Shown here: one piece after another, positions 34,201 through 45,034 of the stretch
How the letters are laid out: every line of letters begins with the position of its first letter
Position numbering within the stretch: the first letter of the stretch is position 1
NCBI RefSeq assembly: GCF_000687475.1
Contig: NC_057317.1
Coordinates: 186,001-250,000 of the forward strand
From: Ustilaginoidea virens
Taxonomy: Eukaryota; Ascomycota; Sordariomycetes; Hypocreales; Clavicipitaceae
DNA: 64,000 bases
Direction: 5' to 3'
Program-made: the position numbers and the translations under genes
Notes under the pieces: generated by a model
The model's input: the letters and a program-made list of their open reading frames with translations, nothing else
Told to the model about the DNA's origin: nothing
Databases searched by the model: none

Positions 34201-36144
34201 ATCACTGAGGCCGGAAGGATCATTGGCAAAGTCCTACCTTCAATCATTGATCATCGATGATGAGGCAATGCTGTTCGATGTCCGTCCCGACTGGGATACG
34301 ACCAAGAAGCCACAGCCTGAAATGTCGCCTGAGATGATTTTATATAGCCGTAGTCGAATTTGATCGCTTCTGGGAATAAAGATGAAATTGACAATATCTA
34401 TAGAGGGAGATGTTGACCATTAGCTCTGGAACCGATGTCTTTGACTGAGGAAGACGCCTTCTCTAGGGATGCAACGCAGCTCGGCGTTTAACGGAGGGTG
34501 AAGAGGAACAGGGACTATAGGTTAGAAAGAATAAGAAGAGAATAGAGAAGATGATGGAGAATATAATGAAGAAAGGGATGGAGAAGGCGGTCGAGGAGGG
34601 GATGGAGAATAGGGGTTAAATAGCGAGTCTCTTGGCTGCCTTCCTCTCGTTTCTTTTGAACCGAAATCTTGCCATTATTGGCAAGAAGGGAAGGGGCGCG
34701 CGTTTAACTGCCAAGGGAGGCATCTTGGGAAGGCTTCTCGGCAAGTTACCAGACTGCACCTTCCCAGTTGCGCCCAGTAGAACTACACTTGAACCACACT
34801 TCGACTTTCCAATTGATTCTTGCCCCAGATGGTAAGCAAGACCTTTATGCTACAGGCATTAGGCAATTCGGTAGGTAGCTACTCGTCCTGCTGATGTTTG
34901 TGTTTCCGACTCTAGCCCTAGATGTTTTTGGCTTCAGAATGAGTCAGATGCAAGTTGGCTATGAAAAGAACTGTGCTACTGGTAACAGTATCCTGCGCCA
35001 AGTCATTCCACTAGGTAGGTAGGTTTCACTGATTTAGACGTCTGGTAGCTTCCCTCACTGGTCATTGTGCGAATCACTAGGCCGGCGGCCTGGCTTGACA
35101 GAAAGACGATGTTTATCCCAACGTGTGCAAAATTAACCGACGCTCATTTAAAAAATAGAGTCGGTTAGAAGTGGATTTAGTCTCTTAAAAGTTGCTCCAG
35201 TCCCTCTGCTAAATCGCCTGACCGAAGTTACTCATGACTAACTCCGTTGCTTCTCGAAAAGCCTTGTCACCACGGAGCTGGTGGCACGTCAAGACCATCG
35301 GTGCCTAGACGACCTCGGATTCTATTAATCCGTTCGCAGTTTGAAGGGCCTCTCTCGAATGCGTGAGTATATACTCCTGGCATCTTCCAGCCAGGGCTCT
35401 TCTCCAAATATACGCTCGCGAGGCCATACATGAATTAGTCTTCGTCACTCGCTCGGCTTCGATTTTCGCCTTTGTCTTTCCCCGCTGGAATAGCGGTGAA
35501 GCTGCGTGCGATGCGCTTGCTTCTTCATTCTACCTGGTCCGACGACTGCTCTTAATTGAGCTCGGGTCTAGAGCAATACTGTCTGCAATCCGCTATCCCG
35601 TGTTAGCACAACAAAACAGGACACAAAACTCCCTAGCGGCATTGCCGTGCCTCATTTTTACGCGCCGATATATCACTTTCGGTCGATTTACTTGAGCAGC
35701 CAATATTTTGTGAATATCTCGCAGAGACAAGCATTGTACAACGGCGCTGAAGACCTGACCGCAGCAGGCTTGAATCCATCTAAAACGTTGCCAACATGCG
35801 TGCGTTGAAGTTGTCGTCAAAGATTCTTCCGGGATAAGAAAGAAAAAATCGGCATAAGAAAGACAAAGAGACGAAGACGTCTGCCCCAAGGCTGGGACCG
35901 GAAAGTCTGGTGAGCCTTTGTAAGATGGTGCTGCCGTCCACTATGGTGCCGCTTCAGGTTCATCAACCAACATGCATGATGCTTATTCCGGTCAGGGGGC
36001 AAGTTGAACACATTTTTTTTTTTTTTCAATGCTAACCCTCCTGATTGTTGACCGAGTTCACTCCGATCCCCCTGGTCTCCTCCCGGGACACCATTCCTTC
36101 TTTCGTGCGCGTAAGCCAGGTATACAAACTTGCAGCGAGCCTCT
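31266..36144. other. Long intergenic stretch without a confident gene
   Basis: Many short open frames, none with a recognisable family. A degenerate GTCGTGAAGC array is at about 31994-32055, and purine-rich GAGAA/GATGGAGAA sequence is at about 34500-34610. A 61-aa plus-strand frame at 34178-34363 (IIDDEAMLFDVRPDWDTTKK) has a protein-like composition and might be a gene remnant, but nothing supports extending it. Confidence 0.4.
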
Positions 36145-36573
36145 TTAAGACCTAGATGAGAACGCGCCGCCAACCCAGCTCCACGCCCATTTGAGTATAG
36201 CCCACGCGGCCGTGGCTACAGCAGCGCACCCAGCGGCAACCGGCACCATGAGCCCCCGCATACCGAAGCTGGTGAGCGTGGCAAAAAGGCTTCCTGCCGG
36301 GGTGAAGGCGCCGTACATGTATGACTGGAAGGCGGCAGCAAGAGATCCTACCATGCGTTAGCCCTTGTTCCTGGATGATCTGACCAACGACGCACCAGCA
36401 CCGATTCCGACTGGCCCAAACCCAAGGAGCAGTGTGAAGCCAAACACGCTGGCGAATTCGGCAGCCCAGGGCCAGTTGGCCAGAAGTTCTCTCATCTGCG
36501 AGCAACGCTCAGCGCCCATGACGGCTTGGCAGCACTGCGCCGCCCGGGCGGCATTATTGGTCCAAGTAATCAT
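36145..36573 (-). CDS. ISG12/IFI6-like small membrane protein
   Basis: Two exons, 36573-36396 and 36347-36145, with a 48-bp intron (GTGCGT...CTAAC...GGTAG); 126 aa. The junction restores the family's Gly/Ala-rich motif: GFGPVGIGAG joined to SLAAAFQSYMYGAF, then AGSLFATLTSFGMRGL. This pattern (glycine, 'AGS', 'GSL.A.LQS.G') is that of the interferon-induced 6-16 / ISG12 family, whose animal members are small hydrophobic proteins of mitochondrial or ER membranes. Three hydrophobic segments are visible: about 50-66, 88-100 and 102-116. The N-terminal part (MITWTNNAARAAQ) is not recognised. The frame is open to an earlier ATG at 36666 (157 aa), and an upstream exon ending near CTTCAG at 36577 is also possible. 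The role in fungi is unknown. Confidence 0.7.
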
Positions 36574-39500
36574 CCTGAAGGAGGTATGATTCAGAAACAA
36601 CTTGCTTCCTAGGTGAGCTTGGCATCGGCTAGCACCTTCTTGCGGGTTGCTATATCGAGAGGGCAATTGCCAGGTTCGGGGTGTGTAGAATACGAGGCAA
36701 CTTAAGATCTGGCTCCGCGATGCTGGAAAGAAATTGTGAGTAGATAGATATTGTAGAAAAGGAAGTGAGAAGAGCGAAAAGTCCCAGGGCCGGTGGTCGG
36801 TGCCTTAGTACCTAGGTAGGTATAGGTAGTCAGGCTGCATGCAACAAGCTGTGAATTCGTGAGAAAAATTCAGATATGCCTTTGGCAGCAACTGCATGCC
36901 TATTTTCATTGGTATTACTTACTAGGTACGTTCATCTCATCTGGATACGGACCGCGCTTAAAGATGTAGCATAGCTTCTAGGTCACAGCAGCAAAACTCT
37001 GGAGAGTCCGCGGTATAAATAAAACAAGCTCAAAAAAGACCAAGATGCAATAATACCGTTTCAGCATCTTCAACAACGAGTACCAGGATAGGTAAGCAGC
37101 CCAATGGAGGAAAAAGTTAACTTATCAACGGTCCCCAGGCCCAGGAATCGAGCCCGGCATCTGCGCCAATCATCAATTCAACTGCGACTGCTAAAATCAA
37201 TCGATGCGACCGCGAGCCATATACATATGATGTGAATGCTGATCGCGCACCACAGCAGCGAGAGCGCGTTCCTCCATCGCAGCGGCGCAATTGATTAAAT
37301 GCATTCAACTATTCTATTATTTTATAGAGGCATATTTGATTATCTAAAGCAGAGTATTATAACAGTCCAAGTAGCGACTCAATAACAGTCAGTTTATAAA
37401 CGTTCAATTTTAAAAAAAAAAAAAAACTAAAAAAAAAAACTAGCCCAAGTCCAGGGATCGGAACCGGGGTTCTTGCCCCCTGGCATTGCGCTAATCTTGT
37501 CGTATCGTTTTATTGTAACCTCTGTGCCAGCCCAGGTGGAGCTATTGCATTTTAGTCCAGGACGAACATTTACTTTATAGAGGCTGTCGTCAAAGCCATC
37601 AATACGTTCTCCACTCCATTACTCTGTAGACATGCTGCAAAGTTCTCGTACAAAGCGCTTGATCTTCTTAATACTCACTTGTGCGCAACTGCTTGTTACT
37701 ACTTTGTCTTTCGAAAGCCCTAGTGTTTACTGGCAAGCAGCGATAGTCAGCTCAAAGGCACACGCACACGCAGGTCTGCTCCCAACGCCTGTTTCATTCC
37801 GCCTGCCAAACTAAACCGGCGATTGTATCAATCGTCCATCAATCGAACAGAGTCGGTCGACCAACTAACTATAAGAGTGCCAATTGCGCACCGCTCTCAC
37901 AGGAGCGCGTTCACCACTGCGACTAGAAGAGCAAATGACCCAACCAATGCCGCTCGAAAAATTCGGGGCCTACCCAAGGTAGTGGATATGTATGTAGCTT
38001 CTTTTAGTTTTTGTGAAGACTTCGATCCCCTAGGCTGGGAATCGAGCCGGAGCTTTGCTCCGCTCCGGACGCCATTTGCGTTTGTAACATGGGCTGAAGC
38101 TGTGACATTCGTCTGTTCCAGAAAAGTTCCTGAATGCGTTTCGCCCTATCCTTGCATAAAAGTAATGCGAGAATTGCGTGACAAATAATGATAGACTCGG
38201 CACGAGCAAGCGGTCGATGTTGTAGTATCAGGGGGAGACAAACATGAAGACGGCCTGTATAGCCGGGATAGGGCATGGGCCACCAACGTTCAATTGCAGG
38301 ACTTTCTTCACACCGCCGTAAAGGCGAAGGAGAGCTGCACAGCCTTGGATGTGAGGTCGCCACGTTGGGCTGAGTAAAGCGAGCTGCTGGGTGTTCAAGA
38401 AGACGAATAGAAGGAAAAGGAGAAGGAAGAAAAAAAGGGCTCCGCAGACATGGAGAATGCTCATGGGTGAACTACAAGCAGCCTCCCCTCGACGTGTGAA
38501 ATGTCCCCGATTCTGTAAAACACGCCAATGGCTGGGTTCGGTTCGGGCTGCTGACGAGACGATTGGCCGTGCTGAGGGAATGCGCCATGTGGTGGTAGAA
38601 CCCCGTCCGAACGTTGAGATACGGAGCTCAGCTGGCGAGGCGCAGGCGGGACACATCGCTCTCAGCAAGCCGCGTTGATGCGATGAGCCGTCACGGCCAT
38701 GAGGAAGCTGCGCTCGGTGATGACAGTGGGCGGAGACAGGAACTGATTTGTCAAAGGCCACTTGTTGCCGAGTGAGTTCCCCAGCTGCTCCGGGGCCATG
38801 ACGGCAACGACTGGGCCGACGACGGTCAGCATGGTCACGGACTTTGGCACAATCTGCGTACAATTGCATCGCAGGACACAAACGGCCCTCAAGAGCTTCA
38901 GCCATGTCCTATCCCGGAGGCATCGGCTCAGCAGCCGTCACATGGCCAAGTGGGCGACAGGCTCTTGCTCCTTTCCATGGTTGGGGACTGCTGCTCAGGT
39001 GACGATGGCAGCGAGGGAGAAGCCAGGCACTAGACAGGCAGCCGACGGAGACCACGAGAAAGACGAGAAAGCAGGCCATGCCAACTGGTGTCTGCTTTGC
39101 GTCCTTTCTCTTCTCCCTTTTTTTCCCCCCAAGCCTTCTTGTCAGGCAGTGATGTGCGTGCATCCCTTTGCACCATCTCCCCCGGCGAGGGACATTGCTT
39201 GCAACACGGCTTCGTCTCATCGCCGTCAACCCGTCAACGTCTGCATTTCCCCACGCACACGCTCACGCACACGCACACGCACACGCTCGCACGGGCACAT
39301 GGGCAGCGAGTAAGCCCGACGCGCATGATGCTATACTGCGCCATGTGCAAGACGGCTCCAGCCCAGTCCGTCCAGCACGGACCGACAAGTCTTGCAGCCC
39401 GGTCGCAGCCTGCCCAACGTCTCTGCCTCGGCCTGTTTCTTCCATGCGTCGCCTGCACCGCATGCATGCATGCCTGTGCCGGCATGGCTAGTCGGCCGGC

Positions 39501-40143
39501 CTGCGCCACCCGCAGGCTGCAATGCCTCGAGCAACCGTCACGGCCCACGTGTGACGATTCAAAACGAGTCGGTGGTCGATGGGGCGGTGCCTCGCAGACT
39601 GCAAGCTTGTTGGTTCTCGGGAGGGCGGAAACAGAACAAGGATGAGAAAGAAAAGAGAATCGGAGCAAGACGGCAGAAAAATAAAATACAGTAAAAGAAT
39701 AAAAATAAAATGAAATGAAAAAAATCTCGCCTCACACGAAAAAGGTAAAGAAAAGGGAGAAGTAATGGCAAGAGGTGAGAATCAGGTCGCACCAGACATT
39801 ATGCACCTCCCGCTCACCTACGGAAAAAAAAAAATCGTTTGAATTTTCGGCAACACTCCCCGGACCGACCAGAATTTATGCAGTGGAGGCCTTTCAGCGT
39901 AGAAAGAATGGTCGCAGACACAGAGAGGGTCGAAAGAAGGGACGGATAAGATGCTTGTCATCAAAGTTGGGACCAGACTCGGACGGTGGAGCTGCCTTGC
40001 ATCTCGTTGGGGAAACTCACCGCTTGCCTAGCAACTCTGTGTTTCATGTTTCAAGCGCTGGTATGCATGCCGCATTGCATTTCTTTCGCGTTCGCTTTCG
40101 GCCTCGCTGGATCGCATGGCCTAGGTCTAGCCCTTCGGCGCGT

Positions 40144-40340
40144 CTATACCCTGTGGCGCAGCGGTTAAGCGCCAAGGGGCTGAAATAAACTGTTCTAGCT
40201 CATTCTAACAACTGCTCCACTTCTTATCAACTCCATTCCAACCTAACAGGGCCTAGGTAGTGAGATTGTGGGGCTATCACACTAAATAAGTCGTCGGGCT
40301 CGAATCTGGTCAGGGGAACCCGGGGGACCCCTGCCTTTCG
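40144..40340 (+). repeat. tRNA-like / possible SINE-like sequence
   Basis: TACCCTG then TGGCGCAGCGGTTAAGCGC gives a good A box and a perfect 4-bp D stem (GCGC...GCGC). About 130 bp downstream GGGCTCGAATCTGG resembles a B box, and CAGGGGA pairs with TACCCTG at 6 of 7 positions. No anticodon stem can be drawn and the T stem is poor, so a working tRNA is unlikely. A tRNA-derived SINE or a decayed tRNA is possible. Confidence 0.35.
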
Positions 40341-40920
40341 TCAAGTGGCAGCGGGGCGAAGTGCTTTTTACATCGGAGAATTCATTATGGGAGGGTCTTT
40401 AGCTAGGGTCTTAGATGGCTTGTAGGGGGTATCGCTACTAGGAGTAGGATTTAACAAGGTCCAGAATAAAGGGATAGCAGAGAAGCTAGGTGGCACAGAA
40501 GCATTATAAATGTGGTCAATGGTAGACAGGAGGGCTCTTACCTGACCACCCAAGGTAGGTCACCAGCACGGTTCTTCCCTCTGCAATTATCAGTAGAGGC
40601 ATCAGACCCAGCAGTCAGCGTTAAAGCCGACTACCGAACCTAGCGCACTATACTACTACCCCTCCCCCTTCTCCCGGCCAGTACCACCTTGACAGCACAG
40701 TATTCCCAGGCACCAAGCAGGCTCAGCCACTTGGCAATGCCACACAAAATCCGGGTCGCTTCTGCAAGCGGCTGCTCCTATCAGCTCCAGCCTCGCTTGG
40801 GATCACAAACACGTGCCCTCAATGCAAAGGCCCCGCATCGTCAATAATCGACACCATGGACGTATGCTCGGAAGGCACGGCAGAGGGGAGAGCTAATTTT
40901 GCAACAAACAAATCTCGGCG

Positions 40921-41172
40921 ATGACAACCTTAAAGATGAATATTCTCGAAATGGGAGAGCAATTCGGCATGCATTGTGCGGATCTACTGGTTTATCCTAA
41001 CCAGCAAACGTTTGGGTATGAGTTGGGGAAGCATGTTCATAACGATCCTCCTTGTGCTGGTGGCTTCGACAGTGCGTGGAACCTCGGCGTTGCGTTTGGT
41101 AAGTTGTGTAAAGTAGCCTCTGATGGGCCTTGCTATCTATGCGGGTATAGTCCAGGGACTGCTGGAAAATGA
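40921..41172 (+). CDS. Possible small protein, unknown (83 aa)
   Basis: A short frame opening MTTLKMNILEMGEQFGMHC. Its second half is Gly/Cys-rich (GGFDSAWNLGVAFG, CYLCGYSPG). Composition is protein-like and unlike the surrounding noise, but I recognise no family. A GTAAGT-like site (GGTAAGTTG) at about 41099 could be an intron donor. No neighbour supports it. Confidence 0.2.
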   Translation: MTTLKMNILEMGEQFGMHCADLLVYPNQQTFGYELGKHVHNDPPCAGGFDSAWNLGVAFGKLCKVASDGPCYLCGYSPGTAGK

Positions 41173-41295
41173 GCTCTAAAGTTCAACCGGCTTGAGGGAG
41201 CAGTCGTCTCGCCATCAGGCTGCAGCAGCACTACGATAAAAAGGCAATTTCGACTCCTTTTGCGCCACTCAACAGAACTCCGTTTCCGCATTCCG

Positions 41296-42573
41296 TTACA
41301 CAGCCCAGTACACCTCGATCTTGACGTGGTCCACAGTGTTCACCCATCCGGTAAACCTTGCCTTTCCCCATACTGTAACGACGTCGCCCAGACGCAGGTT
41401 TCGCACGAATGATCCATCACCAGTTCCCCGGCCGCGTCCCTGGTCATCTAATGCCTTTCCAGCATCTGAATCTGGCTGCATGTCGTCCAAATACGACCAC
41501 GTCACGACATGCTCCTGCCATTGCATAGTCGCCGCCTTGTTCCTTTGTATTTCCCAATCCGGGTCGCGGTGCAAGGGATGGATATATCTACATCTGTCCT
41601 CGTCGCCGTGCTCTTCATTGCTACCCGTGCTTTGCTGTCCGTCATCACCGTTGACGTTCACAGAGCCCACTGCACTTTGCTCCTTCTCGATTTCGGGGCG
41701 GAGCGGGCGAAGAGCGCAGACCGAAAGAGAGGGCTCTCCCGAGTCGGCGGATTCTTGCCGTGCATCGCTAGTGCAGCGTGAGTTGCCTGTTGACCAATCA
41801 GTTAGCGTACATGTCAAGGCATCAGGGGGAAACGGGTTCCCCTTCTCACAAGACTGGTCGGCGTCGAATCGTTCTAGCCCTGCTTCGAACCACGTCCAGG
41901 AGGACTTGTATGTTCCCCTTCCCTCCTGGCTACTCCAACCTTGGTCGTGGCTCTTGATGGTGAAGACAACCTTGCGTGCTGGGCTGAGCAGCTTGGGGGT
42001 GGGGTATTTGGCCAGCTTGGCAAAGTAGGCTGCATCTCGATCTGATTTTCGAGGAAGCGGTTTGGCTTCTGTCGTGTCGTACGCGAGCTGCTTGGACAGG
42101 GAATCTTGTTCTTGGATGTGCGTCAGGCCCAGAGGGTAGGATCGAAGCTGCCACGGCCGGCAATCTAGATTAGACGTGCTGGTCCGAGGAAGTTGGCGAC
42201 GGCGAGTACCTACCAAGAACTTGTTTTCTGTCGCGGAGTTTCCGGCAATTCGCAGGGAATCTTGGTGCTCGGCCTGGTAGTCTATCACGTTTATGGAGTG
42301 TGCCCAGTATTCAGCGTAGTCGAAGATGGAGTCGACTAGATCGGGCGGAATTCTGAGTGAGCGGGTGAGCATTATACGGGTCACGGTGATGTCGAGCGGG
42401 GTTGGGCGGTAGATTCCATCGCGGCTGTCGCTCTTGTCGGATGGCTTCGGATGCGGTGGCTCGGGTGATGCGGCTCTTGACAAGGCCTGCATCCGCCTGA
42501 AGCGGTTGACTACCAGGTTGGATGTGATGTGCGCCATGAGGAAGCTCAGCAGGATGGAGACCAAGAGCTGCAT
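41296..42573 (-). CDS. Membrane-anchored conserved fungal protein, unknown function
   Basis: ATG 42571-42573. The frame is open for 425 codons, but a 66-bp in-frame intron is likely at 42213-42148 (GTAGGT...TCTAATC...GGCAG). Removing it joins ENKFL to LRSYPLGLTHI and gives 403 aa. The N-terminus has one hydrophobic segment (about residues 3-22) suggesting a signal anchor. The next block, DGIYRPTPLDITVTR / IPPDLVDSIFDYAEYW, looks globular. A Ser/Asp-rich low-complexity stretch follows (about 250-340). The C-terminus, GDVVTVWGKARFTGWVN...IEVYWAV, resembles the end of a family of unnamed fungal proteins; I cannot give a function. The promoter side carries a GCCAC repeat at 42706-42770. Confidence 0.75.
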   Translation of the reverse strand: MQLLVSILLSFLMAHITSNLVVNRFRRMQALSRAASPEPPHPKPSDKSDSRDGIYRPTPLDITVTRIMLTRSLRIPPDLVDSIFDYAEYWAHSINVIDYQAEHQDSLRIAGNSATENKFLVGTRRRQLPRTSTSNLDCRPWQLRSYPLGLTHIQEQDSLSKQLAYDTTEAKPLPRKSDRDAAYFAKLAKYPTPKLLSPARKVVFTIKSHDQGWSSQEGRGTYKSSWTWFEAGLERFDADQSCEKGNPFPPDALTCTLTDWSTGNSRCTSDARQESADSGEPSLSVCALRPLRPEIEKEQSAVGSVNVNGDDGQQSTGSNEEHGDEDRCRYIHPLHRDPDWEIQRNKAATMQWQEHVVTWSYLDDMQPDSDAGKALDDQGRGRGTGDGSFVRNLRLGDVVTVWGKARFTGWVNTVDHVKIEVYWAV

Positions 42574-43497
42574 GGGGGGTTGGGCTACACCAATGTTGAC
42601 TTGAACTTGTGAGGGAGAAGGTTAAGGTTGGGGAAGGCGCGGGGAGGGGAGGGTGGGAGTTGAGCTGACGCTGACGATGCAACACGCCACTCCACCCCAC
42701 GCTACGCCACGCCACGCCACGCCACGCCACGCCACGCCACGCCACGCCACGCCACGCCACGCCACGCCACGCATACGGAAATCAGACATGGCTGACGTCA
42801 AACGCACAACGGGCCGGCCGAGTGCGTTGGTGCAAAGCGGGGCTTCAAGGAAGATCGATCTGATCTAAGCATCTGGGTACTCCGGACATGTGCTTCGTAC
42901 CTCGGGTGATTGATAATGCTCACATCATAATTGCTGCAGTTTCACGCCGCCTTCCATGCCATGCGTTGCCCCGCAGAAAAGCGGCGATTTGCTTGGATTG
43001 GCAATCCAGACTTACCCTGCGGTGCACTGCAGGATTGCCTCACCCCGAAGACGACGTCGATTCCGGCTTGGCCTTTGATGGAACGGATCAGGTGACGTGG
43101 CAACCATGAACCAACGGAGAAGTTCGCATGGCATCCATGTTCGAGGTCATTAGGCCGGCCCAGTCAGTCCCTGAGCCGCTACTGATATCCTCGCATACCC
43201 AAGTACATCCGTTGCAGGGGGGCAGAAATATAAGCTTCAATATCTGCAGGTCTCACCATGACAACTGCGTAAGCGCTAATGTGGCCTGATCATAGCTATC
43301 AACAGTGAGTGAATCAAGCGAAATCCGAAATTTGCAATCCTGCCGGAGGAGCTTCTGCATGCACTGGCTCCTGCCGTAGAGGCGCGGCGGCCAACGGCAT
43401 GGACAGGGAAGGAGCTGACAGCATATCGGCGCAAAGCCCAGGGCGCTCCGTATACTTGCGACATAAGCCGGCCAATCCTTATCATCTATCTTCAGGT

Positions 43498-43536
<39 letters not shown>

Positions 43537-45034
43537 ATATTTATTTATTTACTTATTTATTTATTTATCTATTTACTTTTTTCGGCCGCTTATCTGGTCT
43601 CGCGTTTCGGTTTTCCTTGGTCCTCCCTCCCTCTGTTGACATTCTTCTGCTATATCCCCATAAGCACTAATGCCGTGACTTGATGATCACAGGCCAACTT
43701 AGGTACCTAGGTACCTAACCTAATCTGCCTGTAACTGGTGGGGTCCCGTGGGCAAACAAGCCAGCCCGTGACAGCGGATTGCATCCTCCTGTAACGAACG
43801 CTCGTCGTTCGTGGCCCCCCAACAGTGGCTCTAGCGAACCTCCGTCGCCCTTGCCGGCAGCACAGAGATGCAATCTGCGAGATCCAAGCCATTTGCGCGA
43901 TTTTCGGCGAGGCTGCATGTGACGGACCAGACGGTATACTGTACAGGGTAATCGGCCAGGATAGGTAGGTGCCCAAGTCAGCCAAGTTGTAGGGGAATCG
44001 GGAGTTGGGACGAGACAATGTACGGATTACACACCAGACAGCTGCGGGTCGACCCACAATAACTGGCACTGCACTTGGCAAGCACTGCCAGACGTCAACC
44101 AGAGCACTGCCACCCAGAGAAGCGAGAAACCTCCATATCGGCAAGCAAAATAATCCAAGGGAGAAATAGGGGAACCAAAAAAAAATCCGTTGTCGTCGCC
44201 TTGACCGTCTCCGTCCCTTCTCTGGCACTCATGCTTCCACCTGCCATGCCTCCGACGACTCGCCAGACCACCGCAAAAGCCCCCGGATACGACGCCGGTG
44301 TTGCACAAGGCCCATCACAAACACGCTTGGCCGTCCATCCTGGGGTGATACCGTGGCACCGTGACGCAACGGGGAGCCCCCTCGAGGCTGACTTTGGGTT
44401 TTGAACTTTGAACTCGGCTCCCTCCTCTCCCTCCCTGTCCGGTCCGCTTTCAGGCTCGAGTCGAGTCACCACCATGCCTTTTTCCCCAGTAAAACCCCCC
44501 CCCCTCTTCCCCTCCCCCTCCCCCCCCCCCCCCCCCAATGGCAAGGCATACGGCCGGCCAGGGGCCAGCATGCTGCAATTTCCCGTTTGCAAAGTAACCG
44601 CTGCAGCACCGGCGCTGAGACATGCATGGCTGCCTCTCAACATTCTCCGCTCTTTTTGCTCGCCTCAGATTTTAGCTTCAAACTGCTCGCCCGCGGCAAA
44701 ACCTTGCTCATCTTATATATCGGAATCAGAGACATCTTCCCTCATTTAACCTCTTTCCCTCTTCCTTTCTTCTCATTCCCACCAGCTCAAGTCGAGCTGC
44801 TTCAATCGCAACACTGGAGGACATTACGCTCACAAGTCAAGCAGTCGTGGCGCCAACTGCTGAAGCCCATCGACAACCTACTCGGTTCCGTCCGCCATAG
44901 CCCTGTCCAAGCAAGACCAGCAGTTCAAGACTCAACCATTCTGGATGTTTGGAAAAAAAAAAGAAAAAAAGATCCCATCACCCTCTTACAATTGAAACTA
45001 ACCCTACCGGCTACAATCGCCTACTATCCTCAAG
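42574..45034. other. Divergent intergenic region between two genes
   Basis: Lies between the minus-strand unknown gene and the plus-strand ATPase, so it holds both promoters. Contents: thirteen GCCAC units (42706-42770), CT dinucleotide run (about 43499-43533) followed by TTTA repeats (to about 43578), a palindromic GGTACCTAGGTACC (about 43703-43716) and C-rich runs (44503-44537). Overlapping Pro/Ser-rich frames at 44075-44750 appear to be shadows. Confidence 0.5.
42706..42770. repeat. Pentanucleotide repeat GCCAC x13
   Basis: Thirteen uninterrupted GCCAC units, about 130 bp upstream of the ATG of the 41296-42573 gene. Not a multiple of three, so unlikely to be coding. Confidence 0.95.

Larger units (their letters stand above)
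36574..41295. other. Intergenic stretch with tRNA-like fragments
   Basis: No confident gene. B-box-like segments on the minus strand (GGGCTCGATTCC at about 37151-37162, GGTTCCGATCCC at about 37452-37465, GGCTCGATTCCCAG near 38040) and one plus-strand A-box plus B-box pair (40144-40320) look tRNA-derived. A-rich runs are at 37412-37440. Short frames at 37632-37814 (60 aa, signal-peptide-like start) and 40921-41172 are possible small genes. A run of CACACG dinucleotide-like repeats is at 39250-39300. Confidence 0.4.

Noticed and set aside
37130..37495. Minus-strand tRNA genes
   Set aside because: B-box-like loops exist, but no acceptor stem or full cloverleaf could be drawn.
38228..39694. Several frames of 76-225 codons
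   Set aside because: They overlap each other on both strands, lack domains and contain low-complexity runs.
42148..42213. Alternative intron end at TCTAG in the 41296-42573 gene
   Set aside because: Using that acceptor with the GTAGGT donor shifts the frame into a stop; the GGCAG acceptor keeps it.
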